A DNA stretch of 64,000 bases from Neckera pumila (lineage: Eukaryota; Streptophyta; Bryopsida; Hypnales; Neckeraceae). Location of the stretch: assembly GCA_963969595.1 (NCBI GenBank), contig OZ018408.1, positions 33,790,108-33,854,107 of the forward strand, in the 5' to 3' direction. The position numbers were made by a program, and so were the translations under genes. Under the pieces are notes generated by a model, which saw only the letters and a program-made list of their open reading frames with translations, had not been told where the DNA came from and ran no database searches. Shown here piece after piece: positions 31,751 to 43,684 of the stretch; position 1 is the stretch's first letter; every line of letters begins with the position of its first letter.

Positions 31751-34700
31751 CTCTATTAGAAAAGGTTAATCCCTGAACGTCTCAATCCAACTTTTGGCAC
31801 TTTTTTGCTTGTATCTTACCATACGAACATCATGCACTGGAATTTCATGAATTTCATCATTAAGGAGGGTTTTCTTTTTTAGATTCAAGTATTACATTGC
31901 ATGAATGAGAATTAAGCTGGACAAAGCCGTGCCTCAAAGCCTTCTATTAAGTGTCCAAAATTTGGACATCTGAGTGATTTAGGGTTAAAAATATTATCTC
32001 AGGGTCAAATTTTGAACATGAGAAGGAATTGTACACGTAATTGATGTTTTAATATGCTTTATTTAATTGTCATCCATGAAGAATCCCTGTGGTGAAATAA
32101 AACTTTGATTAAGAAGTTATTTGAGATATTAGAGACCTAGACGGGGTTACTAAAAATTACTTACATTGTCCTTTGAAAACTTAAATGTGACAAGCTTAGA
32201 ACCTTAGGTATTGTTCGTGAGTATAGAAGGAGAAAATGAAGACCATTCCTACAAGCTTGGAATCCACTCGTTGCCGCTTCCTCTACATTTGTGTTGGAAG
32301 ATGTTAGGTTTTCCACATCTGCTAATTTAGAATTGCCACTTCCATGTTTTTTTTTCTTAATAGAATTGAACCTTCGTATGTCTGATTTCTTTTGGTTTTA
32401 ATCTATGAAATCAATGAATAAATTTGTATTTACAAATGAGAAATTATGTTTCTGGTGTTGATTAAGTTATCTACTTGGTATTGTGTACAATTATAGCAAA
32501 GAACAAAAATCTTTAGGCTGTTAGGTAATGGTACTTGTTTCAAGCTTCTGTTGCTAGCCATTCAATCAATGAGTCGTCCATTCAATAGTTTTTAGTGGAT
32601 TGTAATTAATACCATAGAATTGCTTTGAATTTGAAAAGAACTAAAAATTTAAAAAAAATTCTAAGAATGTTATTGAAATGCAATCACTTTACTATTTTCA
32701 TTGAGAGAAGGCAATTACTATATTCATGGCTAATAAATAATTTAGATATTCAATTTGGCTATTATTTTAGGCCATCAATTTTCAGTTAATTTTAAGTTAG
32801 GACGTTCTTTAGGTCACCTTTTTACAGTTGAAGTTAAATGTGGGTTGGTGTACAATTTCGAAATTTATTCATTTTTTTTTTCCTAAAAGACAAATTAAAT
32901 TTGCAGTGAGTATTATTTAACATGTATCCTCCTCAAAAATCCATAGTTCCTATAGTTGTACCTTTCTTCCTCTAAAACAAAAAACTTATATGTTTAGACC
33001 AATAGGATGATCAAAAATATATAGTTTGTTGTTATTTATACTTTTTACGTTTTTGATGAATTTCCATCCGTGACAAATGTCAAAGTCCAAAGAATAATGA
33101 ATTCATTATTATTTCATTCAGAATTATAAATGGAAATGAAAAATAAAATTAAAGTTAACATTATTATTTTGATACTACAAATAATGAATTGCATTTGTCG
33201 ATGGTGTGATTATGCTAATTGACGTTGAATGTTCCGGTTATAGAACAAAATAGGGAATATTTTCAAGTGCCATCAGAAGCATTTGTTGAGCTTATAGTGG
33301 ATAGTATAAACTTCTATAGAACATGTTTTTAGAACCTTGTACTCTATGATGTAATTGAATGCTATTCAATGAAGGAATCTTTAAAAATTGATTAGAATTG
33401 ATAATGAAAATGCATTTGCAAAGTGCATGATTACTTCTAGACAAAAAAATGAAGAGTTACATCCTGATTGCATGAAAGCAATAAATTTTGATTGATTGTA
33501 GAAGCCTCCTTCACTACTGACTCAATAGAAAAGGGATATACATGTAAATGTTGTGTACACTTCTTTATAAGGATATTTTCATGGCTATTTAGAAGTGCAA
33601 TCTTTAAAATGAAATTATCTCATATTATTCAAATAATATGTTTTGGTATGATGTATTAAAACCTATGTTGTTTTTATAAATTTAAAATTAGTTGATCCAT
33701 AGAAATTAGAGCACATTTGTTTTTGTCTTACATGGTTTTATATTTTTAACTAGTGCCCCCAACATAAATTATTGGATTCAATTTTTGGATTTGTGGTACT
33801 CAATGAAAGTGTTATTACTTTGTTCAATGATCATAAAATTGAAGGTCATCCAAGAATGTTTTAGATGTTTAGAAATCTTATTACAAGACTGAGATTATTG
33901 CCAACAATTATTTTTGAATGCGTTATGATCAAAGGCATTGCTTTAGTTCAAGTAACTAATGATGCAATTGTTTTTGTGAAGTAGGTTTGGAGAAAAAGCA
34001 ATTTTAGGAGCTTTACATGAAGGTTTTCTGCAAAACTAAGCTAGGTAAACTTCTTGCATTGGTTTAGAAATCAAAACCTCAATTTACCTTCTAATCCCTT
34101 GCAAATGCAGAAGATAAAGGAATGATCAAAACTCTAGCTTGTAGTCCAATTTATAGGAAATTGATGTAATATTTGAGACAGCAGTTGGCAAGTGGAGTAG
34201 ACCGTGATTATTAATTGACATGACCTTGATACAGTGAGTTTGTTGATGAATTGGTAAGCAGATTTGCAACTTTGCACGTAGTGAAAGATCAAAAGTGGTA
34301 GATGAAAAACATTTTAGCAATTCATGTGCTTCTTCATAGAATGCCATTTGACTATTATTTATGAAATTCACAATTATCAAAAATATTGTAGAACTGTATA
34401 TATAATTTCCACACCACATGTGACGTGTTTTTGAGGTTTGTTTGTACACTACCATGCTTTGTTTCATACTATGAATTTTGTGCTTCTTAAATGTCTCGTG
34501 CCATCTACATTGATCAATTTTAATTAAACGCTCCAAGATTTGAGTAGTGTCTTTGTTTTTTGAAGAAGTGGGCTTCAGGTGTTTGGAAAATAAATGGACT
34601 TATTTTATGTGAAGGTAAATGAGTGTGGGCCTTTCACTCCTCAGCAAAAAGATTTCAAAGGAAATTGAGGGGGAAAAGTTCGAAGTGAATATGGCTGTGA

Positions 34701-36774
34701 GAGGTACCTCAACTGATTAAGAGAACAAAGATCTTGGAAACTAAGTGTGGAAGCTTTGAAATCAAGAAGAGGAAGAGCGTTTGGATCAGGTATTACTCAG
34801 AATTTCTTGCTTATCCTTGCTCGGTTTTTAAGTGAGTACTGCATTATTAAATTGTAGAGGTCTATAGCAATGGTATTCAATTTGAAAAACAGACTTCTAA
34901 TGAGCGATATATAGCACCTGAAATTCAATAGTCCAGTAGAATGTTGTTTTAAAATTCTTGAAGAATTATTTTGAAAATGATGTCTACAAAAGGAATGTTG
35001 TGGAAGATGCTACAGCAAGACAATAGAACAAAGAGAACTCAATAATTTTTGGAGAATACAAGTTGTGATTTCCCCCTGAACGTCTATTGTTTTCATTTGC
35101 TTTGTTTTAGAGTGAACTGTTTCCGGAAAGCCATAATGATGGTAAAGTGCAGATGAATTAAAACATCCAAAAATGTCAAGTTCTCATATTTGCTTTACAT
35201 AATCAAAGTAATTACATAATGCGTGGGTCCTTATTATAAATACCATTGGAACTAATTTTAATGTGTTATTAGAATGAAGTATGTTGGGTTAGTAGATTGA
35301 GGTATTTGCTCACAAGAGGGAATGACATGTGTAAGAGCATAATAGTACAAAGGTGTAGGTCTCTATATAGAAACTGGTGTCATGGAATCTTAAAAAATAA
35401 AAGAAATGAAGTTGATTATGTAGATGTTTCAGATTCTTGAAGAAAAATCCATTCTGTTGTTTCACAATCATATGACTGAATTGCCATTTCAATTGTATTG
35501 TTCAGAATTGAAGTTTGTGCATTGCTTTATATATGTAATTGCTGATTGTTTTGCTTCACTAGTAGGAGATAAAGTATAAGTCTCTTTTAAAATACCTCAA
35601 TGTATAGAGGTTTGAGTATGTGATTGGGAAATAATTATAATTTTTTTTCCAGAACGTTGTTTTACTAGTTTTGAGAAGTTGCTTTTCTTGGAACTTGAGA
35701 ATACTTGCTAGTGGATGTTGAATAAAATATTTTGACTATTGGAAAAGGAAGTATTGAGACTCTTTCCATGAATGTTAAAACAAAAGGATTAGATTTTTAT
35801 TGGACAAGTAGTTGGTCTGTGTAGGTATGTATGAGTGAGAACTGAAATCTTAATTGTTTGCAATTAAGATTGGAAGACTGAATAGAAGAATAGGAATTTG
35901 AGTAGTGGCATGGTTATAGTTTATGAACTAATGTGTGAGGAACTTCATATTATACAGAACATACAAATTCAAATGTGGAGATCACTTATGTTATTATTCA
36001 TTTATAAAATTGATATTATGGTTCATTATGAAATTTGAAATATATAAAAGTAGTAATGTTAGGCCTATCACATAGGAAAACAGTTTTTGCAACATTACTT
36101 ACAAGCTTAGAACATTTTGTACCATTGAATGTAAGACATGTATAGTATATTGAGAGTATGGAACATATGTCATTATATGCAAAGTCTGTAAGTGAGTAGG
36201 TACACATTTTTATATTTTTGCATTAGTTCAACGGCATTACTACATTTACTCAAGCATTGATCTGTGATTCTGTAGAAGTTAATTTTGATTTTGCCTTTTG
36301 CTTTAGTGCTTGCTTTTACTTTATTTTATAGGCTTAAAATAATATACAAGGACAACCATGAGGATATTTACATATAGTTATATTCGAAGTTGTTACATAT
36401 GTCTTTCAACATATTAGTTGTATTATAGATTGAAGATTGAAGATTCATTGTGAATGTACGGAAGAAGTAACTGGATTATATTATTTGCATGTAGCACGAA
36501 TTCTTCAAAAAAAGATTATATTTTCCTATTGTGATTGGAGCGGGTGAAAGAAGTAAGAGTTATTAGTCATTATTTTTTCTAAAAACCTTCATGAATAGTA
36601 AGAACATGTGAAGAGAGTGTGTTCTTTTGAATCACTGAAAGCTTTACAAGAATACAATCATGTGTGAAAGAACCATTAAAATAAAATTCTTGAATTCATT
36701 GATGTGCTTGTTACAACTGTTATAGTCATTCCAAACTAATAAACGGTACGTGGATTTTTCATTGCTAAGGCATC
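31751..36774. other. Gene-free AT-rich interior
   Basis: About 5 kb without a supported gene. It may contain a 5' intron of the rightward transcript: just before the ATG at 36775 there is a pyrimidine-rich acceptor-like TTTTTCATTGCTAAG. Confidence 0.4.
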
Positions 36775-39700
36775 ATGGCACCAAGGGTGCATTCGACATG
36801 GTTGGAGCATGGATGGTGGATTGTAGCAAACGGTTCCGAGAAACCAACTTTATGGATTACGGAGTTTCCAATGAAAGCAGATCAATTTTGGACTGCTCTA
36901 GCTACCTCACGTGGAGTCATTGAGCGCTTCGCAGGCACCGCTGAAGGAGGAATGACAGTGTCTGTTACCAACATCGAATTGGTACTGGAGAGGTATAAAT
37001 TGAGGAAGAAGCTACTTCTGTCACCAGTTCCAGTGGAGCTCCTTCTTGTTAACTCTCCTATAAGCGGTTTGAGGGCTTTGGCAAAATTTTGGATGACTAT
37101 GCCAGAAGACGTGAAGGTTCAAAGAGAAGTTCGTGTTCAAAAATTCAAAGAATTCACCCCCGAACAAGCTTTGCAAGCACGGATTCGGTATAGGGATATG
37201 AGTGCCTATGAAGAACTTCGAAATACTAATCCTGCTGCTGCCGATGCAAGAGCTCCTCTAGCCGAACCAGAGGACACGGATGAAACGTACCGGCTTCTTG
37301 TAGTTCCTTTACAAGCCAATTGGATTCCAGTGTCTAAACGGAGTCGGAAGCGTGCTGCGGGCGAAGCAGAGAATGTAGAAGATGGGGGGGATGCATCTGA
37401 AAGGCAAAGAATACATCGTCAACGTCTTCTATCTACAGCAGTAGATGATGTAGGTGAACCCATGGTTGAGAGTGAAACTCAACAACATGAGGAGGGTAGA
37501 GTACAACAAAGTGCACCGGACATGCCACCATCAGAAAATGTAGAGGTGGAAAGGGAATCAAATGAACCTCTGAACACTGCATCTGATAATGTCGTAATAG
37601 GTGAAGAGGTCTTTCCCTCGGAAGTTCAAACAGCAGATGTAGGTGGAGCTCGAACTACACTCACGGAAGTGAGATCTGGGTCAAGGGCTCCAAGAGTTGG
37701 CTCTGGGAGTCGTATATATCAATCAGAAGTTGCTATGTCCAGAGGAAACACTTCAACATCTACTAGAGGTAGAGGACGTGGTGCTGGTAGTAAACGTATT
37801 GGCGGTAGAGGACGTGGTGAAACTGTAGCCGGAATGGAGGACTCTGCCGGAGAACCAAGAGGACGTGGTGCTGACAGAGGACGTGCTATTGGTAGAGGAC
37901 GTGGTAGATCTGTAGCCGGTGTGGAGAACATTGCTGAAGAACAAAGAGGATGTCGCACATCGGAAACGGGGATAGAGGAAGAGCAAAGGATGCAAACTCG
38001 CAATGCTGTCCGAAGACATCGTCAAAGAGCAGCCTCGCAAGGACCACCTCCACAAGGCAATGACGGCGAAGATACTATTGATGAAGATGAATCTTCGACG
38101 GGGGAACTGGAAGGGGAGCCAGAGCAGGAACCTGCAAGTGTATTGGAGAGAGGACATGCAAAATCAACAGTGACTTTTCCAACGGAGGCGCAATATAAGG
38201 ATGGGTACATATGGGGACATGATATAGTATTCCATGCAAGTATAAATAGCATTCGGAATGTAGCAAATGCAGAGACGAATCACAGAGTGCTCATGGACTG
38301 GCGTGTCGATGAAATATACGAGCGCCTGAAAGGATCAGATGCTGATGGAGTGAGTGCAATTACACTTCGTCCCATTGCATTTTTATACGAGAATACCAAT
38401 GAGGAAGGAGAGAAAGACTTGGTGGAGATTGGTTTCAGTCGAGAAGGTGCTGTCCGGGAATTTGAGTTTGCATTTACAAAACACTGTCCTGAGAATGCAG
38501 AGAATCCATCGCCTTCCATTAGTACAATGAGGACTCGATGGCTGCAACGGAATATCGTGTGGGAGCCAGTGGATGGGCAACATATCGTAGCTGCATGTAA
38601 ACGAGCTCAAGGAGAAAACGAAGAGGGGAAGATGTCTGATGAGGAGTACAGGAAGCGGTTTGCAAGGGGGAAAGCGAAGTTTGTAGTGTATAATAATCCA
38701 CAATTTTACATTGAAGCGTCGGTCAGAATAAATGCAAGGGAGTTTGACCGGAAGTTTTTCAGCACGTATTACGAAAATATCATAAAGCTACGAGATATTT
38801 GGAAAGCTTGTGGGAGTCCTAGTGCAGTTTTAAGAATTGATGACGAGCACAGAACCAAGGCACTGACAATGGCAGCGAGTGCATTGCACTTGAGTCAGGA
38901 TTTACCAAAGCATATGTCGCTTGGGGCGCTGTCAAAGAAAATGATTGACTATACACGACATGCTTGGAATGAAGACGAGGAATCTTACAAGGGGTTCTTA
39001 AAGGTGTGTAAAGATTATGAAGAGAGGAAGTTGTTTTTCAGCAAGAAGTCGGAGAACAAGTGGAAGAAGCAAGCAAGAGAAAAAAATCTTGATGTCACAG
39101 TGGATGGAACCTTGCAAAGGAAGAGGATGGAGAAGACATGGTTTAGACCTTTGAGCAGAGTTTCGAAGGAGACTTACGTACGTATAGTGAAACGAATGGT
39201 AGCCAAAGATGTGGTGAACGGGAAGCGCGGTGAACAGAATTACTACTTCAATAGTGCTGCTTCTGCGAATCCCCCAGTAGGTACCGTTGCATATGCAGTG
39301 GATCGTTTGCAAAGGAAGGATGCGGTGAGGAATCAAATCCGCTACTTGATGGTCGAAGCAGGGGATGAGAATCCATCATCGATGATGGAGTTTTTTGCCA
39401 TAGATGCCAGCAAGTATGGAGATGAGCATGGAAGTCAGTTCAGCTTAATGGGGAAGACACTGAATCCTGAAACTAAGATGTTGTGGAGTTCACCTACTGT
39501 ATCCACGGTTCAGTCGCTGAATAGTCATGTGAATCTAATTCCAGCGTTTGTGAGGCAGCACTTTACAGATATCAAAGAGGGCCGCAAAGGATATGCAGGC
39601 TATGGTCGGGATGTTGAAGATGTGTCAAATGCGCGTTGGGATTGGCAAGTGAAGTTCTCTACTGTGCAGCATCAAGAGAGAGAAGCAGTACATCACGTGA

Positions 39701-41292
39701 GGTGTAGAGGAGGGTTCTTCGAGGACAAATACGTTGAACTTGGTAAACCGTGTCTATGGATTTTTGATTGTAGACATGGAGGTTCAGAAGGTGTGGACGC
39801 AGCATGGTCCAATGATGACTACAGCAAGGTTGTACAACAACTTCAGAAGTGGATGTCTTCAATTTTACGATGGACTGCCATATTTCTCTTTCCAGCAGGC
39901 ACAGAATTTGACGAAGCAATGAAATCGAAGTTGGCTTTTCCAGATAACTTGTACTGTATGCGAGGTTCGTGGATATTTCAACCGCAAACCGTTTCTTCTT
40001 ATGTTCATGATCTGCGGCATGGTGCTCAAAGCGTACGCAAAGTGCAATCCATGGGGGACATCGCCATCATCATGCAATATCCTAGTGAGTCTGGACCTGA
40101 GGACAACCTTCCAAGAAACACAGACTATTTGAATGTGATGTTTCAGGACTCTTGGAGTACAGAAGTTATGCCGCGAGCGGAGGACAAGCTTGAGAGGACA
40201 CCAATGGAGTTGAAGAGGATGGTGCACATGTATCTACCACCTAATTGGGGACTGGTGACGTTGGGGATCACAGTAGCTGTGCCAGGGATTTTAGAGACAG
40301 GTTTTGTTGGCAGTGACATTATCATCATGGAAGGCGGAACGGCTCGTACACAATCTGTGTACAATGCATTGCAGCGGATGTACGGAGATAAAATGGTGAT
40401 GGTAAACAGTACAAGCACAACAGCCGAGCGCAGGTCCTCGCAGAGATCGTCACCTGGTCTTGGGCCTTCCGAAGCAAATGCAAGTATACCCCGTGGTAGG
40501 CTTGAAAGAGTAGTGCAATCATCAAGTGACTCGCCAGATAGAGAAGAGAGATTTGAAGTGCGTGAACGGGAGAAGAGGAAGGGGAAAGCGATTGCCGTTG
40601 ATTCTGGAGCTTCATCAACAAGTAACGATGCTAGTAATCCAGATCGCACACACACAGATGATTTACCTAGTGGTGGCCGAAGCTTGGGCTCAAGGGACAC
40701 CGATGCTGAAAGCGATGCCCGCGGAGACTTAGCAGATATCATGGAAGTAGAAGAGGACCCGACATATGCGCCTGGAGAGAATGCTGGTGATTTGGAGAAT
40801 GAAGAAATAGAAGGTGTTGAAACGGACGTGGGGGAAATTGCTGGTGACTTGGAGAACGAAGAAGTAGAAGGTGTTGAAACGGACGTGGGGGAAATTGAAG
40901 GTACACCTGCCAGAACAGAATCCTTGTCAACGTTATCACCTTACAGCTTTTTGAATTATGAACCGTTGCTTTTAGGCGAGGACTGGTATTTTTATGATAG
41001 GGAGAACATACGACATGTTCGTCATGGTAATGATGAAGGACCTCACACATATGAGCGAGTGAGTTCTATCTTGGAAGCACCTACTCTATCCCCAACTTTA
41101 TCAGAGGGAGTACCATCGCCCATTGCAAGTGCTATGGTGGATAGGGCATTGCAATACGCCTCTCCTCCTCCACTGAGTCCAGTTGGCGGACAAAGTGTAA
41201 ATGAAGAAACAAAGACAGTTCGTGGAGGAGAAGCGGAAGACTTGACACATTCATCACCACACGTATTGGAGACACCAGATGAAGCAATTTAG
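36775..41292 (+). CDS. 1505-residue ParB-like and methyltransferase-like transposon protein
   Basis: A single intact exon with a good start context (A at -3, G at +4). Order: an unrecognised N-terminal domain (1-190); charged linker; RG-rich repeats (about 322-390); and a ParB/Srx-like region (about 495-650) with VDEIYERL...LRPIAF, VDGQHIVAACK (DGQH at 600-603) and a following GKAKFVVY strand. A Lys-rich helical region comes next, then a segment ordered like class-beta amino-methyltransferases: LWIFDCRHG (998-1003) where DPPY is expected, FLFPAG, RTPMELKRM (1141-) like the TQKP-ELL helix, and a degenerate Gly motif ending IIIMEGG (E1186). The catalytic DPPY and FxGxG are not preserved, so it is probably inactive as a methylase but may bind DNA or nucleotide. 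The acidic tail has a duplicated unit. Function inferred only. Confidence 0.8.
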   Translation: MAPRVHSTWLEHGWWIVANGSEKPTLWITEFPMKADQFWTALATSRGVIERFAGTAEGGMTVSVTNIELVLERYKLRKKLLLSPVPVELLLVNSPISGLRALAKFWMTMPEDVKVQREVRVQKFKEFTPEQALQARIRYRDMSAYEELRNTNPAAADARAPLAEPEDTDETYRLLVVPLQANWIPVSKRSRKRAAGEAENVEDGGDASERQRIHRQRLLSTAVDDVGEPMVESETQQHEEGRVQQSAPDMPPSENVEVERESNEPLNTASDNVVIGEEVFPSEVQTADVGGARTTLTEVRSGSRAPRVGSGSRIYQSEVAMSRGNTSTSTRGRGRGAGSKRIGGRGRGETVAGMEDSAGEPRGRGADRGRAIGRGRGRSVAGVENIAEEQRGCRTSETGIEEEQRMQTRNAVRRHRQRAASQGPPPQGNDGEDTIDEDESSTGELEGEPEQEPASVLERGHAKSTVTFPTEAQYKDGYIWGHDIVFHASINSIRNVANAETNHRVLMDWRVDEIYERLKGSDADGVSAITLRPIAFLYENTNEEGEKDLVEIGFSREGAVREFEFAFTKHCPENAENPSPSISTMRTRWLQRNIVWEPVDGQHIVAACKRAQGENEEGKMSDEEYRKRFARGKAKFVVYNNPQFYIEASVRINAREFDRKFFSTYYENIIKLRDIWKACGSPSAVLRIDDEHRTKALTMAASALHLSQDLPKHMSLGALSKKMIDYTRHAWNEDEESYKGFLKVCKDYEERKLFFSKKSENKWKKQAREKNLDVTVDGTLQRKRMEKTWFRPLSRVSKETYVRIVKRMVAKDVVNGKRGEQNYYFNSAASANPPVGTVAYAVDRLQRKDAVRNQIRYLMVEAGDENPSSMMEFFAIDASKYGDEHGSQFSLMGKTLNPETKMLWSSPTVSTVQSLNSHVNLIPAFVRQHFTDIKEGRKGYAGYGRDVEDVSNARWDWQVKFSTVQHQEREAVHHVRCRGGFFEDKYVELGKPCLWIFDCRHGGSEGVDAAWSNDDYSKVVQQLQKWMSSILRWTAIFLFPAGTEFDEAMKSKLAFPDNLYCMRGSWIFQPQTVSSYVHDLRHGAQSVRKVQSMGDIAIIMQYPSESGPEDNLPRNTDYLNVMFQDSWSTEVMPRAEDKLERTPMELKRMVHMYLPPNWGLVTLGITVAVPGILETGFVGSDIIIMEGGTARTQSVYNALQRMYGDKMVMVNSTSTTAERRSSQRSSPGLGPSEANASIPRGRLERVVQSSSDSPDREERFEVREREKRKGKAIAVDSGASSTSNDASNPDRTHTDDLPSGGRSLGSRDTDAESDARGDLADIMEVEEDPTYAPGENAGDLENEEIEGVETDVGEIAGDLENEEVEGVETDVGEIEGTPARTESLSTLSPYSFLNYEPLLLGEDWYFYDRENIRHVRHGNDEGPHTYERVSSILEAPTLSPTLSEGVPSPIASAMVDRALQYASPPPLSPVGGQSVNEETKTVRGGEAEDLTHSSPHVLETPDEAI
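40783..40896 (+). repeat. In-frame 57-bp direct duplication in the 1505-residue gene
   Basis: Two adjacent 57-bp copies encode AGDLENEEIEGVETDVGEI-type acidic 19-residue units, with only a few differences. Confidence 0.9.
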
Positions 41293-41800
41293 TAATTGGA
41301 GGTCATTGTGGTGCATGTGACGTTACTATAGGATGTATAGAAGTGTGGTTTTAGGGTGTGTTTGTTTTGAAAGTGTCGGTAGATGTTGAAGTGGTTTTTT
41401 TATGTGTTTTGTGAATGAGATCTTTGAAATGAGAGGATATGGGTTATGTCTTCAATATAATTTTGATTACCTAAATAAATTTTCCTGTGATTAGTGTGAT
41501 TTTTTGTTTTTCATGTGTTATTGGCAAAAAAACGATATGATATGATTGTAATTGCACTTCACTGTATTGAAAAATTAAAATATAGAGAAAAAAAAAGGAA
41601 GAGAGATAAGACAAACATGTATTCTATACTTGTTCAGCCTAAAAGTAATGTAGGAAACATCCCCATACAAAATTTGTATGCATAAGTGAAGCGGTCAAAG
41701 ATTTAAAAAAAGCAAAGTATTCTTAAAAAACTTTGGGGTACTCAACTTTTCAACAAAAACAATTTTAATGAATAGTAATGCATACGGTCAGTGCACTTGG
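41293..41800 (+). other. 3' flank of the 1505-residue gene, inside the element
   Basis: AT-rich. It contains AATATAA and AAATAAA stretches that could serve as polyadenylation signals, and runs directly into the right terminal repeat. Confidence 0.4.
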
Positions 41801-41822
41801 CCAAGTGCAAAAATGTCTAATT
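41801..41822 (-). repeat. Right terminal inverted repeat of the 20.5-kb element
   Basis: The complement of the left end with one mismatch. With the adjoining inner GCACTTGG (41793-41800) it forms the palindrome GCACTTGGCCAAGTGC. Confidence 0.75.
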
Positions 41823-42642
41823 TAGTGTTCATCCTGGAAGTGTGTTTATTGGATTTGGCACCTGCTCAAAGAGTCACATGGAATCAAATGCAATTGAATG
41901 ATGTGCATTGTGTGGATCTTCATGCCTCTAAGGTGACTTCCTAAACTTAAATGATTTATAGGAATTACAAGACCAGGTGCTAATACCATGGTTTTTCAAT
42001 GGTAGTCCATGTTTTAGATTTTCTTATTATATTTTCAAATTTATAGAAAAGTTGAGTACGTTAAAGGCCTTGATGTTTTTCATTGTAATGTATTTTGTTG
42101 GTAAATTTTTTGTATTGGTTTAATAGATTGTGCAAGATTATACATGCTGAGGTTGTCATGGGGAAGCATCCTCAACAATTGTCAAATCCAAAGAATGACA
42201 TTAGAAAACTCTTCTCTAAAATATCAATGTCTGCAATCCCTTCTTGCAAATTGTCAACTACAGTTTCTCTCTTATGGTAAGTATACACTGAATTCATTTG
42301 ATTGGCAATTTTATGATTTATTTATCAAAGATTATATGATGTTCATGCTTGTTTTCATTACATTTTAGGTTGAAAATACGAGTGGTGAGGATATTGAGAA
42401 GCTAAAATGTTACAAAAAAAGCCAAATATTTTAAAAGAATGAAAAAGGTCATTCCTTGGTAAGGTCATGTTCAATATTTTTTTATTGAATGTACAAATGT
42501 TAACAATTTACATTTTAATGATTTTAAATCTCACTTAAGCTTTGAATTAAATAATACCATACATATGAGTATTCTGTGTTATGATGAAATGATCTTAGAG
42601 ACATAGTTTTTTCATTTTGATTCAGAGATTTCAGAAGCTATC
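41823..42642. other. No gene recognised
   Basis: AT-rich flank outside the giant element. No strong frames or repeats. Confidence 0.45.
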
Positions 42643-43684
42643 CCCTAAAGTTCCATGACTATGTTTTCATCAAAAACTCTCAAAAACTGCCAGTTTTGGT
42701 ATAAGTACCAAATTTTTGAAAAAAACTTTTTTTGTCATATGTAATCATAGGATTTTGTAGTATGCTGACTTGAGAACATGTGGTAAAAATTTCAGAAATT
42801 TTCACTATGTGGATTGCAAAATATAAGCATTCAAATTCACTGAAATCATTTTTTTGGCCCTACAAAAAATAGAGCAATTGCACTTCACAAGCTCACTTTT
42901 CTATGAAAAAATGTCCAAAATGTTGGTGCTTCTTTAAATTCATTTTCCTAAACAAGTTGGCTACATGTTTGAAGAATTTCACATCATTTGGATTTGTACA
43001 ACATATAGGAAAATTTGGTACTTATATAAAAAATGGTAACAAAAATTTCACTTATATGTTGTACAAATTCCACTTATTGTCATTACCGCAAGAGCTAGGG
43101 GAAAAACACATGCTCCATCAATGAAACTTCTTTAAAACAAATCCAACCTACCTAAAGCCGCTCTAAAACATACTTTTAAAACCAATCAACACCATTGCCA
43201 TATAATATGCTGGATCAGTCATCTTAAATAAAAGAAAAACAGAAAACAACCAACCACTCCTAATTGAATAAGAAATTGTTTTAACATCCGTCTTCATTGC
43301 ACATATAATGCATATCCACATACTTGTTAATCTTGGTCACTTTTAATTTTGGTTACTTGTAACTAAAGTGTCTATTCTCGAAAGGGAAGAGTAGTTTTGC
43401 ATCAATGGCCCTTGATCCACTGGACACCGGCTCATTGTCATTACAAACAGACATTTTATTCATGCCGGCCTTCTTTAAAAACCGGAGTTTTTATCTATTC
43501 AGGAAAAAATTAGTAAGTAGAAAGAAGTAGAGAATGATTTAAAATACAAATTTGTTAAGAATTTAGTTATGGAATTGAAAAGTGCCAATCCCAATGGTTG
43601 CAATGTTGTAATAACAATTTATATCCTATGATTTTATTTTTTTCTAAAAATATTCAAAATTGTGTTAAATAAACATTAGGAAAA

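Larger units (their letters stand above)
21313..41822. mobile_element. Giant two-gene DNA transposon candidate, 20.5 kb
   Basis: A 22-bp inverted repeat (21313-21334 and 41801-41822, one mismatch; core CATTTTTGCACTTGG) is flanked by TAG at 21310-21312 and 41823-41825. The two largest reading frames of the window lie inside, each running outward to end 300-510 bp from its terminus. GCACTTGG is repeated close to each end. Family A and TTAA MITEs have since inserted (28812-29224, 27362-27936). The left gene is a DUF7869 protein and the right gene a ParB/methyltransferase-like protein. Terminal repeats plus a matching short direct repeat support a cut-and-paste DNA element. The superfamily is not assigned; the CACTA-like right end (TAGTG outside the repeat) has no left counterpart. 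Confidence 0.7.

Noticed and set aside
37719..38266. Several minus-strand frames
   Set aside because: Antisense shadows of the RG-rich part of the 1505-residue gene.
40143..40742. 199-codon minus-strand frame
   Set aside because: Antisense to the conserved part of the 1505-residue gene; composition mirrors the sense codons.
21308..41827. CACTA-superfamily assignment of the giant element
   Set aside because: The right side reads TAGTG outside the repeat, but the left has CATAG and no matching 3-bp duplication there. The TAG-flanked 22-bp ends fit better, and no TNP2-type transposase is present.
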